NCBI RefSeq assembly: GCF_033406955.1
Contig: NZ_CP137734.1
Location: 6,262,001 to 6,326,000 of the forward strand
Length of the DNA: 64,000 nucleotides
Reading direction: 5' to 3'
Source: Streptomyces violaceoruber
Lineage (GTDB): Bacteria; Actinomycetota; Actinomycetes; Streptomycetales; Streptomycetaceae
Position numbers and translations under genes: made by a program. Below the pieces are notes generated by a model that saw only the letters and a program-made list of their open reading frames with translations, searched no databases and had not been told where the DNA came from. This document shows positions 48,338 through 60,826 of the stretch, piece after piece (within the stretch, counting starts at the first letter, position 1; the number at the start of each line of letters is the position of its first letter).

Positions 48338-49548
48338 ACGACGCCCTCCTCACGCAGCTCCTTCACGTCCGCCGGGGTGAGTCCCAGCCCGGTCAGCACC
48401 TCCTCGGTGTCGGCGCCGTGCGGGCGGCCCGCCCAGCGGATCGCGCCCGGGGTGGCGGAGAGCCGGAAGAGGACGTTCTGCATGCGCAGCGGGCCCAGCT
48501 CGGGATCGTCGACCGTGGTGACCGTGTCCAGCGCCTGGTACTGCGGGTCGCTCATCACGTCCCGCACGTCCTGGACCGGCGCGACCGCCGCCTCGGCCTT
48601 CTCGAAGGCGGCGAGCACGTCGGCCCGGCCGTGCCGGGCGATCCAGTCCCCGACCGCCGCGTCCAGCACGTCGGCGTGCCGGGCCCGGTCGGCGCCCGTC
48701 GCGAACCAGGGCTCGTCGATCAGCTCCGGGCGGCCCACCAGCCGCATCACCCGCTCGGCGACCGACTGGGCCGAGGTGGAGACGGCGACCCAGGTGCCGT
48801 CGGCGGTGCGGTAGGTGTTGCGCGGGGCGTTGTTCTGCGAGCGGTTGCCGGTGCGCGGCTGGACGTGGCCGAGCTGGTCGTACCAGAGGGGCTGCGGGCC
48901 CAGCACGGTCAGGATCGGCTCGATGATCGCCATGTCGACGACCTGGCCCTCGCCGGTGCGCTCCCGGGCGGCCAGCGCCGTCATCACGGCGTACGCCGTC
49001 GCCAGCGCCGCGATCGAGTCCGCGAGGCCGAACGGCGGCAGCGTCGGCGGCGCGTCCGGCTCGCCGGTCATCGCGGCGAAACCGCTCATGGCCTCGGCGA
49101 GGGTGCCGAAGCCGGGACGGCGCGCGTACGGTCCGAACTGGCCGAAGCCGGTGACCCGCGTGAGGACCAGGCGCGGGTTGACGGCGGACAGCTCGTCCCA
49201 GCCCAGGTCCCACTTCTCCAGGGTGCCCGGCCGGAAGTTCTCGACGACGACGTCGGCGGTGGCGGCGAGGCGGAGCAGGGTGGTGCGCCCGGCGGGTTTC
49301 GACAGGTCCAGGGTGATCGTGTGCTTGTTGCGGCCCAGCAGCTTCCACCACAGGCCCACCCCGTCCTTCGAGGGACCGTGTCCCCGGGAGGGGTCGGGCC
49401 GGGTGGGGTGCTCGACCTTGATCACCTCGGCGCCGAAGTCGCCGAGCATGGTGGCGGCGAGCGGTCCCGCGAAGAGCGTGGCGAGGTCGAGGACGCGCAG
49501 GCCGGTCAGGGGAGGGGAGACGGGGGCGGGGGCGGCGGGCTCGGGCAT
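48334..49548 (-). CDS. CaiB/BaiF family (class III) CoA transferase
   Basis: A 404-residue formyl-CoA-transferase-type enzyme. Signature regions: 'LTGLRVLDLATLFAGPLAATMLGDFGAEVIKVEHP' with the catalytic Asp expected later in 'VVDMAIIEPIL', then 'LLGRNKHTITLDLSKPAGR', 'VVVENFRPGTLEKWDLGWDEL' and 'EDPGLP'-equivalent region 'DEPWFATG'. Transfers CoA between carboxylic acids; substrate unknown. ATG 49548 follows GGGAGG. Its 5' end overlaps the preceding ADP-ribosylglycohydrolase gene by 43 bases, and its stop overlaps the CitE-like start. Confidence 0.9.
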   Translation of the reverse strand: MPEPAAPAPVSPPLTGLRVLDLATLFAGPLAATMLGDFGAEVIKVEHPTRPDPSRGHGPSKDGVGLWWKLLGRNKHTITLDLSKPAGRTTLLRLAATADVVVENFRPGTLEKWDLGWDELSAVNPRLVLTRVTGFGQFGPYARRPGFGTLAEAMSGFAAMTGEPDAPPTLPPFGLADSIAALATAYAVMTALAARERTGEGQVVDMAIIEPILTVLGPQPLWYDQLGHVQPRTGNRSQNNAPRNTYRTADGTWVAVSTSAQSVAERVMRLVGRPELIDEPWFATGADRARHADVLDAAVGDWIARHGRADVLAAFEKAEAAVAPVQDVRDVMSDPQYQALDTVTTVDDPELGPLRMQNVLFRLSATPGAIRWAGRPHGADTEEVLTGLGLTPADVKELREEGVV

Positions 49549-50909
49549 GGGCGGGTGGCCTCCCGGTGGGTGAGGTGGGCGAGGGTGTCGAAGCCGGTGC
49601 CGTCGAAGTCGCCGACGAAGGTGGCGAGGCGGTTCTTCAGCGGGGCCGTCCAGTGCGCGGGCAGCGCGGCGGGGGAACCGGCCAGCAGTCCGGCGACGCC
49701 GCCCACGGTGGCGCCGTTGGAGTCGGTGTCCCAGCCGCCGGAGACGGCCCGGGAGACCGAGCCGGTGAAGTCGCCGTCCGCGTGGGTGAGCGCGGCGGCG
49801 ATCAGGGCGGTGTTGGGGACCGCGTGCACCCAGTGGTGGGCCGGGGAGTGGACGGCGTGGAGCCGGTCCACGACGGTGTCGAAGTCGTCGTGCGCGCCCG
49901 CGAGCCGTACGGCGTGCCGGACGGCGCCGGCGAGGCGGGAACCGGGCGGGACGACCGCGAGTCCGGCGCGCAGGCAGGCGTGGACGTCGGGTGCGTCGTC
50001 GGGGGCGGCGGCGGCGACGACGGCCGCCGCGAACATCGCCGCGTGGACACCGTTGGCCGTGTGGCTGAGGGTCGCGTCGCGGTGCGCCTGCTCGGCGGCG
50101 GCGCCCGGGTCGCCCGGGTTGGTCCAGCCGTGCACGTCGGCGCGGATCAGGGCGCCGATCCACTCGCGGAAGGGGTTGCGGTGGCGGGCGGTGTGCGGGG
50201 GTTCGAGGCCGGTGAGGAGGTTGCGGAGGGCGACGCGTTCGGCGGTGAAGGTGCGGCCGGGCGGGAGTTCGTCGAGCCAGACGCGGGCCACGTCGCCGGT
50301 GGTGAAGGCCTTGCCGTGGCGCCGCAGGAGCAGGAGACCGAGCAGCGGGTAGTTGAGGTCGTCGTCCTCCGGCATGCCGTCGATGTTCTCGGCGAGGGAG
50401 GTCGGCGCGGAGCGGCGGTTCCAGGGGTGTGCGGTGAGCAGGTCGCGGGGGACGCCCCGGGCGGTGAAGTACGCGGTCGGAGGCCAGTTCCCGGCGGCCC
50501 GGCCGAGCAGCCGGATACCGGTGAGGGGGAGCTTCTCGACGGGCTTGCCGAGGAGGCAGCCGACGGCGCGGCCGAGCCAGGCGGCCTCCAGCCGGCCGGG
50601 CGACACACGGGCTCCGAGGCGCGGGGCGGGCCAGTCGGGGCACAGCGCCCTGATCCGGTCGAGTTCCGTGGGCTCGGCCGCCGCCAGGGGACTGGGCAGG
50701 CCGGCCAGTTCGTCCAGCAGGTCTTCCGCCAGGCGGCTCAGGCGGGGGGAAGCGGGGCCGGGCGAGGCACCCGCCCGGGCCGGTGGCTCGCCGCCGCCCG
50801 CCGCCCGCCAGCGGGCCGCGACCGCCGACGCGTCGCGGCCGTCCAGCCGCGCCTGGCGCAGCTCGTGGCCGACCAGGTCCTCGGGCTGGACCCAGGTCAG
50901 CCGGAGCAT
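49506..50909 (-). CDS. ADP-ribosylglycohydrolase family protein, paralogue 1
   Basis: A 467-residue DraG-superfamily protein with a ~105-residue extra N-terminal part ('MLRLTWVQPEDLVGHEL ...') before the core. The core begins 'LEAAWLGRAVGCLLGKPVEKL'. The usual T-D-D-T metal motif is E-D-D-D in 'GMPEDDDLNYPLLGLLLL'. The C-terminal metal motif is kept as D-T-D-S in 'GGWDTDSNGATVGGVAGLLAG'. The family removes ADP-ribose from proteins or small molecules, but this variant may have another substrate. Its ATG overlaps paralogue 2 by 13 bases and its 3' end overlaps the CoA-transferase gene. The C-terminus is a Pro/Ser run. Confidence 0.85.
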   Translation of the reverse strand: MLRLTWVQPEDLVGHELRQARLDGRDASAVAARWRAAGGGEPPARAGASPGPASPRLSRLAEDLLDELAGLPSPLAAAEPTELDRIRALCPDWPAPRLGARVSPGRLEAAWLGRAVGCLLGKPVEKLPLTGIRLLGRAAGNWPPTAYFTARGVPRDLLTAHPWNRRSAPTSLAENIDGMPEDDDLNYPLLGLLLLRRHGKAFTTGDVARVWLDELPPGRTFTAERVALRNLLTGLEPPHTARHRNPFREWIGALIRADVHGWTNPGDPGAAAEQAHRDATLSHTANGVHAAMFAAAVVAAAAPDDAPDVHACLRAGLAVVPPGSRLAGAVRHAVRLAGAHDDFDTVVDRLHAVHSPAHHWVHAVPNTALIAAALTHADGDFTGSVSRAVSGGWDTDSNGATVGGVAGLLAGSPAALPAHWTAPLKNRLATFVGDFDGTGFDTLAHLTHREATRPCPSPPPPPPSPLP

Positions 50910-52075
50910 CCGACGCCCCCGATCGCGGCGAACGCCTCCTCGTGGGCCCGGCGGCGCCGTACGTCCCGCGCGAAGACCTCCCGCGCGACCGCGGTGAGCA
51001 CCGCCGCCGGTTCCCACAGGTCCAGGCGGCTGGCCTCCGCGACGGTCTTGGCCCAGTCCTCCGGGACCAGCGATCCCAGCGCCCCGGCCAGCGCGCCCGC
51101 CATCGTGGCGATGGAGTCGCAGTCGCGGCCGTAGTTGACCGCGCCGAGCACCGCGTGCCGGAAGTCGCCGCCGGCGACGAGCAGCATGCCGAGGGCGACG
51201 GGCAGTTCCTCGATCGCGTGCAGGCGCGAGGGGCGGCGGGCGCCGAGCGAGGGGGCGCGGTAGTCGGGTCCCACCGTGTCGTACGGGGCCACCGCCGCGC
51301 GCAGCGGTGCCAGCGCCGACTCGAAGTCCGAGTGGCGTGCGGCCACCTCGCACACGGCCTCGATCGCGGCCCGGGTGCCGTCCTTGGCCAGTGCCAGACA
51401 GGCGGCGACCACCGAGTCCGGGGTCGCGCCCGGCGCGCAGGCCGCGGCCACCGCCGCCGCGAAGACACCGGCCGCCTCCCGGCCGTACGACGACTGGTGC
51501 GCGCCCGCGACGTCCAGCGCCTCGGCGTAGGCGGCCGCGGGGTGGGCCGCGTTGACCAGGCCGACCGGGGCCATGTACATCGCGGCGCCGCAGTTGACGA
51601 TGTTGCCGGTGCCGGCCTCGCGCGGGTCCACGTGGCCGTAGTGGATCCGCGCGACCAGCCATTTCTCCGCGAGGAAGATCCGCTGGAGCGGCAGCGCCTC
51701 GGCCTCCAGTTCCGGGATCCAGCGCGGGTTCGTGATCAGGTCCGGGACCAGGTGTTCGGCGACCGCGTAGGCGTCGAGGTGGTCGCGCACCGTGCCGTAG
51801 ACGCGCACCAGCGCGTGCGTCATCAGGGTGTCGTCGGTGACGTGCCCGTCGCCCTTGTGGTACGGGGCGACCGGCCGGGCGGTGCGCCAGGCGTCGCCGT
51901 TCCAGGGACCGACGACGCCGTGGACGCGGCCGCCGTGGCGTTCGACGATCTGCTCGGGGGAGTAGCCCTCGACGGGACCGCCGAGCGCGTCGCCGACGGC
52001 CGCGCCGACGAGAGCGCCGGTGACGCGCTCGTCGAGGGATGCTGCGGTGCTGTGGTCCTGGGTCGGGGGAGTCAT
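50897..52075 (-). CDS. ADP-ribosylglycohydrolase family protein, paralogue 2
   Basis: A 392-residue DraG-superfamily protein and the most canonical-looking of the four: 'ALVGAAVGDALGGPVEGY', T-D-D-T in 'GHVTDDTLMTHALV', and the second metal motif D-C-D-S in 'NYGRDCDSIATMAGALAGALG'. Both binuclear metal sites appear complete, so hydrolase activity is likely. The start ATG overlaps the stop of paralogue 3 (ATGA). Substrate unknown. Confidence 0.9.
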   Translation of the reverse strand: MTPPTQDHSTAASLDERVTGALVGAAVGDALGGPVEGYSPEQIVERHGGRVHGVVGPWNGDAWRTARPVAPYHKGDGHVTDDTLMTHALVRVYGTVRDHLDAYAVAEHLVPDLITNPRWIPELEAEALPLQRIFLAEKWLVARIHYGHVDPREAGTGNIVNCGAAMYMAPVGLVNAAHPAAAYAEALDVAGAHQSSYGREAAGVFAAAVAAACAPGATPDSVVAACLALAKDGTRAAIEAVCEVAARHSDFESALAPLRAAVAPYDTVGPDYRAPSLGARRPSRLHAIEELPVALGMLLVAGGDFRHAVLGAVNYGRDCDSIATMAGALAGALGSLVPEDWAKTVAEASRLDLWEPAAVLTAVAREVFARDVRRRRAHEEAFAAIGGVGCSG

Positions 52076-53349
52076 GGGGTGGTGTCTCGTCCTTCCGGTG
52101 GGGACGGTCGCGTGGCGTGCAGGAGACCGGCGAGTTCGACCAGGTCGGTGCCGGTGAGCCGGGGCAGTACGCAGCCGGGCAGGGTGCGGCAGGCGTCCCG
52201 CCAGGAGGCGGGGACCGACGCGCCGCCGCCGAGCGCGCCGGTGAGGGCGCCGGCCAGCGCGGGTGCGGAGTCCGCGACCCGGGACAGACAGGCCGCCGCC
52301 GGGACCGCCTCCGCGAGGCGGCCCCGGGCGGCGACGGTCAGGGCGAGGGCGACCGGGACGGTCTCGGCGGCGGCGATGCCGTAGCTGTAGACGTGGTCGA
52401 CGATGCGGTGTTCCAGGAGCGGGACCAGGGCGAAGGTGCTCTCGGCGGCCGCCGCGAGGGCCAGGGCCTGGCGGGCGTTGCGGCCGATCTCCGTCGCCTC
52501 GGGGAGTTCGGCGAGCGCGGCCGCCACGCAGGCGTCCACGTCGGTGCCGTCCAGGGCGCGGGCCAGCGCCGCCGCCATGGCCCGCGCGCCGTGCACACCG
52601 TCGCCGTCCTGGGTGTAGCGGGCGTCGAACTCGGCGAGGTCGGCGGCGAGGCGCGGGGCGCCGGGATGGGCGACGGCGAGGACGCAGGCCCGCACGCAGG
52701 CGGCGTCGTCGAAGTAGTGCGGGTTGTCGTGGCCGGTGGCGGGGGGACGCAGCCCGGCAGCGAGGTTGCCGAGCCCGGCCCGCACCGAGATGCGGGCGCG
52801 CAGCGGCAGCACCGCGGACTCGGCCTCCGGGGCGCGCTCCGTGGCGGCGGCGACCTCGCTGGCGACGGCGTTCCAGGTCAGGTCGATCGCGGCGCGCATC
52901 CGGCGGTCCCGGCTCAGGTCCCCGAGCACGCTGTCGTCGCCTGCCCGCAGGAGGGCCTCCGCGGCGAACGCCGCCCACTCGGCGTCGTCCGAGGGGCCGA
53001 GGCGCAGTGGCTCCGGGGGCTGGTTCAGGGCGATCGGGACGGGGAGGGTGGTGGTCGCGTTCTGTTCGGCGAAGGTGTCCAGTTCGCGGGTGAGCCGCCG
53101 CGTCCACTGCGGCATGCGGGCGGCCCGGTGCCGGGCGGCGGGCCAGCCGGCGGCGTCTCCGGTGGCGAGCCCGAGGAGGAGCCCCTCGACGCGGTCGGAG
53201 AGCGGCACCCCGCGCGAGGCCGCGGCCGTGTCCGGCTCGCTCCCCGGCCGGTGCCCGCTCCCACCGGGCCCGCTCACCTCCGGCACGCCGGGCCCTGCGA
53301 CGTACGCCGTGGTGCCCGTCGCCCCGACCGCACCACGAGGCCGGCTCAC
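52072..53349 (-). CDS. ADP-ribosylglycohydrolase family protein, paralogue 3 (degenerate metal site)
   Basis: A 425-residue DraG-superfamily protein. The family N-terminal motif is altered to 'LLLGLATGDAAGWP'; T-D-D-T becomes S-D-D-A in 'GPSDDAEWAAFAAEALL'; and the C-terminal D-x-D-S is V-A-D-S in 'SRVADSAPALAGALTGALGG', losing the first Asp. It may therefore be a weak or inactive enzyme, or a regulatory partner of the intact paralogues. The first ~45 residues are a Gly/Pro-rich extension. The GTG start overlaps the stop of paralogue 4 (GTGA). Confidence 0.82.
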   Translation of the reverse strand: MSRPRGAVGATGTTAYVAGPGVPEVSGPGGSGHRPGSEPDTAAASRGVPLSDRVEGLLLGLATGDAAGWPAARHRAARMPQWTRRLTRELDTFAEQNATTTLPVPIALNQPPEPLRLGPSDDAEWAAFAAEALLRAGDDSVLGDLSRDRRMRAAIDLTWNAVASEVAAATERAPEAESAVLPLRARISVRAGLGNLAAGLRPPATGHDNPHYFDDAACVRACVLAVAHPGAPRLAADLAEFDARYTQDGDGVHGARAMAAALARALDGTDVDACVAAALAELPEATEIGRNARQALALAAAAESTFALVPLLEHRIVDHVYSYGIAAAETVPVALALTVAARGRLAEAVPAAACLSRVADSAPALAGALTGALGGGASVPASWRDACRTLPGCVLPRLTGTDLVELAGLLHATRPSPPEGRDTTP

Positions 53350-54875
53350 GGTGCCACCTCCGCCGGGTGGGCGTCCGGGACGGGTACGTGGGCGTCCGGG
53401 GCCGAAGGTGACCGGTCGGGGGCGGGTGGCAACCGGTCTGGGGCGGGTGGTGACCGGTCCGGGTCGGGTGGTGACCGGTCGGGGGCGGGTGGCAATCGGT
53501 CGGGGGCGGGTGCATGTGCGGCCGGGGCAGAGGGTGACCGGTCTGAGGCGGGTGGCAACCGGTCTGAGGCGGGCGACGACCGGTCCGGATCGGACGGTCT
53601 CCCGTCCGGGTCGGGTGGTGACCGGTCGGGGGCGGGTGCATGTGCGGCCGGGGCAGAGGGTGACCGGTCTGAGGCGGGCGACGACCGGTCCGGGTCGGAC
53701 GGCGACCGGTCCGGGTTGGGCGACGACCGGTCCGGGTCGGGCGATGACCGGTACGGGTCGGGCGGTGACCGGTCCGGGTCGGGCGGTGACCGGTCCGGGT
53801 CGGGCGGTGACCGGTCCGGATTCCGGGGGAACCGCTTCGTGGCCCCCCGTACCCGCTCCGAGGCCGGCGGGGCCGGGCGGGACGCCCGGGTCAGCAGGTC
53901 CGCCACCTCCAGGACGTGGTGACCGGCCATCGTCGGCAGGCAGGAGCCGCGGGCCGGGCCGATGGCGTCGGCCCAGTCGGCCGGGATGGCGTGGACGCCC
54001 CGGGTCGCGCCGGCCAGGGCGCCGGCCACCGCGGCGGTGGTGTCGGCGTCACGGCCCATGTTGACGGCCGTCAGCACGGAGTCCGTGAAGTCGCCGTCGG
54101 CCGCCGCGTACGCGCCGAAGGCGAGGGCGACCGCCTCGGGGGCCAGGTCGGTCCACGGGTAGCCGCCGATGACCACCGCGGAACGCACCGCGCGCTCGCC
54201 GCGGTGGGCCGCCGTCAGCGCGCGGCGCAGACAGCGCGCCGTCCAGGAGTCGTCCGGGACGACGGCCAGGGCGGAGGCCACCACCGCGACGGTCGACGCC
54301 CCGGCCATCGCCGCCGCGACGCCCGCCGCCACCGCCTGGCCGCCGTAGATGCCCTCGCCCTCGTGGCTGACCGAGCCGTCGATCGCCGCCAGCCGGGCCG
54401 CCTCTGCGGGCCGTCCGGCCGCGAACACGCCGTGCGGCGCGGCCCGCATGGCCAGTCCGTCGCTCCAGGCGTGCCGGTGCTGGGCGGAGATCGGGGCGGC
54501 CAGGCCCCGGCGCAGGTTCTCCAGGGTGCCGCGTTCGCTGAAGCCCGCGCCCCGGAACGGGCCCTCCTCCCGGTCCGCGATCCACTCGTGCCACGCCGCC
54601 TCCACATGGGCCTGGGTGAGCGCGCCGCCGTGGCGGGCCAGCAGCAGGCCCGAGAAGATCGCGTACTCGGTGTCGTCGGTACCGGCGGGCCGGTCGGCCA
54701 CGTACCCCGTGATGCGGCCCCAGCGGGCGCGGATCTCGGAGGGCTTCATGTTCTCGGCCGGCGCTCCGAGGGCGTCCCCTACGGCCAGTCCGAGCAGCGC
54801 GCCCCGGGCCCGGTCGCGGAGCCCGACGGCGTCCTGCGGCGCGGCGGCCGGGGGAATGCAGGCGGTGGATGCCAT
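53346..54875 (-). CDS. ADP-ribosylglycohydrolase family protein, paralogue 4, with long Asp-Arg-Ser-Pro repeat tail
   Basis: A 509-residue protein, first gene of the operon. The DraG core (about 15-335) has 'GALLGLAVGDALGAPAENM', T-D-D-T at 66-69 ('GTDDTEYAIFSGLLLARHG') and D-A-D-T in 'NMGRDADTTAAVAGALAGA', so both metal sites look intact. From about residue 349 to the end there is a tail of roughly twenty heptads of D-R-S-P-P-D-P type, which is not part of the family and should be disordered. ATG 54875 follows GAGAGGAGAGG; an earlier in-frame start at 54923 lacks support. The stop overlaps paralogue 3. Confidence 0.87.
   Translation of the reverse strand: MASTACIPPAAAPQDAVGLRDRARGALLGLAVGDALGAPAENMKPSEIRARWGRITGYVADRPAGTDDTEYAIFSGLLLARHGGALTQAHVEAAWHEWIADREEGPFRGAGFSERGTLENLRRGLAAPISAQHRHAWSDGLAMRAAPHGVFAAGRPAEAARLAAIDGSVSHEGEGIYGGQAVAAGVAAAMAGASTVAVVASALAVVPDDSWTARCLRRALTAAHRGERAVRSAVVIGGYPWTDLAPEAVALAFGAYAAADGDFTDSVLTAVNMGRDADTTAAVAGALAGATRGVHAIPADWADAIGPARGSCLPTMAGHHVLEVADLLTRASRPAPPASERVRGATKRFPRNPDRSPPDPDRSPPDPDRSPPDPYRSSPDPDRSSPNPDRSPSDPDRSSPASDRSPSAPAAHAPAPDRSPPDPDGRPSDPDRSSPASDRLPPASDRSPSAPAAHAPAPDRLPPAPDRSPPDPDRSPPAPDRLPPAPDRSPSAPDAHVPVPDAHPAEVAP
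53404..53829. repeat. Tandem 21-bp coding repeats (DRSPPDP heptads)
   Basis: About 20 units resembling GGTGACCGGTCCGGGTCGGGC run through the 3' part of paralogue 4, all in frame, with variants (SPPDP, SSPDP, SPSDP, LPPAP). A higher-order duplication is visible: a unit encoding 'SPSAPAAHAPAPDR' occurs at about 53505-53540 and again at about 53635-53670. Slippage or unequal crossing-over would change tail length without a frameshift. Confidence 0.9.
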
Positions 54876-55109
54876 GCGGCCTCTCCTCTCCCTCCGCACA
54901 TCTGTCCCCGGTGCGGCGCGCACCGCAGCCGAACCGGGGCCGGTGTCACCCGGTCGACATATGAGCGGACAAGATCACGGATGAGTGCGGAGAGGTAAAG
55001 CCGCAGGTAAGCCCAGCCTTTCCTTGCTGGCAGGCCGGAAATGATGGGCGTAGATTTGGTGTTGTTAAAAAGTGGAACGAGTCCAAACTAGCTTCCTGGG
55101 GGAACCCGC

Positions 55110-55841
55110 ATGGCCATCATCGAGACCGAGGCGGCGCTGCACGAGGCGCACCGCGACAACCACACCCACCGCGACGTGAACGGCGGCTGGCTGCGCCCCG
55201 CCGTCTTCGGCGCGATGGACGGACTGGTCTCCAACCTCGCCCTCATGACCGGTGTCGCTGGCGGGACGGCGAGCCAGCAGACCGTGGTGATCAGCGGGCT
55301 CGCCGGACTGGCCGCCGGCGCCTTCTCCATGGCCGCGGGCGAGTACACCTCCGTCGCCTCCCAGCGCGAGCTGGTCGAGGCCGAGCTGGACGTGGAGCGC
55401 CGCGAGCTGCGCAAGCACCCGGCGGACGAGGAGGCCGAGCTGGCCGCGCTCTACGAGGCGCGCGGCGTCGAGCCGGAGCTCGCCCGAGAGGTGGCCCGCC
55501 AGCTGTCCGCCGACCCCGAGCAGGCGCTGGAGATACACGCCCGCGAGGAGCTGGGCATCGACCCCTCCGACCTGCCCTCGCCGACGGTCGCGGCCGTGTC
55601 CTCGTTCGGGTCCTTCGCGCTGGGCGCCCTGCTCCCCGTCCTGCCGTTCCTGCTCGGCGCCGGTGCGCTGTGGCCCGCGGTGCTGCTCGCGCTGGCCGGA
55701 CTGTTCCTGTGCGGCGCGGTGGTCGCCAAGGTCACGGCCCGCAGCTGGTGGTACAGCGGCCTGCGGCAGCTCGCCCTCGGCGGCGCGGCGGCCGGTGTGA
55801 CGTATCTCCTGGGCAGCCTGTTCGGAACGGCCGTAGGATAG
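55110..55841 (+). CDS. VIT1/CCC1 family metal (Fe/Mn) transporter
   Basis: A 243-residue membrane protein of the vacuolar iron transporter family, expected to export or store Fe2+/Mn2+. The N-terminal part 'LRPAVFGAMDGLVSNLALMTGVAGG' is diagnostic. 'LAAGAFSMAAGEYTSVASQRELVEAELDVERRELRKHPADEEAELAALYEARG' gives the cytoplasmic metal-binding helix rich in Glu. Three further hydrophobic segments end the protein. ATG 55110 follows GGGGGA. The upstream 234 bases hold the divergent promoters; a poor match to an iron-regulator box is at 55003-55021. Confidence 0.92.
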   Translation: MAIIETEAALHEAHRDNHTHRDVNGGWLRPAVFGAMDGLVSNLALMTGVAGGTASQQTVVISGLAGLAAGAFSMAAGEYTSVASQRELVEAELDVERRELRKHPADEEAELAALYEARGVEPELAREVARQLSADPEQALEIHAREELGIDPSDLPSPTVAAVSSFGSFALGALLPVLPFLLGAGALWPAVLLALAGLFLCGAVVAKVTARSWWYSGLRQLALGGAAAGVTYLLGSLFGTAVG

Positions 55842-55851
55842 TCCGGCTCGA

Positions 55852-55875
55852 ACTTATGCGGAGGGCCGCATAAGT
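55852..55875 (+). terminator. Hairpin after the VIT-family gene
   Basis: A 10-bp perfect stem, ACTTATGCGG (55852-55861) with CCGCATAAGT (55866-55875), around AGGG, starting 10 bases after the stop. Likely terminator; no U-tract. Confidence 0.6.
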
Positions 55876-56224
55876 AGCCGTTACTCGCTGGTTTCGAGTG
55901 CGTAATCTCCGGGCATGAGCCGTAAGCGCTGCGGGCAACGAAGCCTGCCGTGCACGCGCGGAGCGGGCGACGACGCTCCTTCCGCTCCCCGGACCGACGG
56001 GCATCGATCTGTCCGCCCCGGTCTCCATAGCTTCCACCGCAGGTGCGGAACCCCCACCGCACCCCGTCGGTGTCCGCATGCTGGAACAGATTGTCCCGTT
56101 TACCGAGAACCAATCCATCATGTAACCTGCACCAAATTTTTCAGCCACTGATGCACCCACCGCAGAGGGCCAACGTCGTCCCTCGGCACTTGCCACATGC
56201 CAGATGACGACGACGGGAGAGCCG
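55876..56224 (+). other. Intergenic region upstream of gltB (349 bases)
   Basis: Comparatively AT-rich in its second half (CACCAAATTTTTCAG near 56131-56145), where the gltB promoter probably lies. There is a small hairpin, GGTGCGG/CCGCACC, at 56042-56063. An open frame at 55915-56151 has no ribosome binding site and coding quality like noise, so I do not call it a gene. GTAAC-n6-CAAAT near 56123 only weakly resembles a GlnR site. Confidence 0.4.

Positions 56225-60818
<4,594 letters not shown>

Positions 60819-60826
<8 letters not shown>

Noticed and set aside
54909..54925. Hairpin CGGTGCG/CGCACCG upstream of the ADP-ribosylglycohydrolase operon as an operator
   Set aside because: A 7-bp GC-only stem is common by chance at this base composition and nothing supports regulator binding.
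56123..56145. Possible GlnR site (GTAAC-n6-CAAAT) before gltB
   Set aside because: Only one half-site matches the consensus and I know of no established GlnR control of gltB; kept out as a feature.
55915..56151. 78-codon open frame between the VIT-family gene and gltB
   Set aside because: No ribosome binding site, scattered Cys/His/Arg composition, and it runs into the AT-rich likely gltB promoter.
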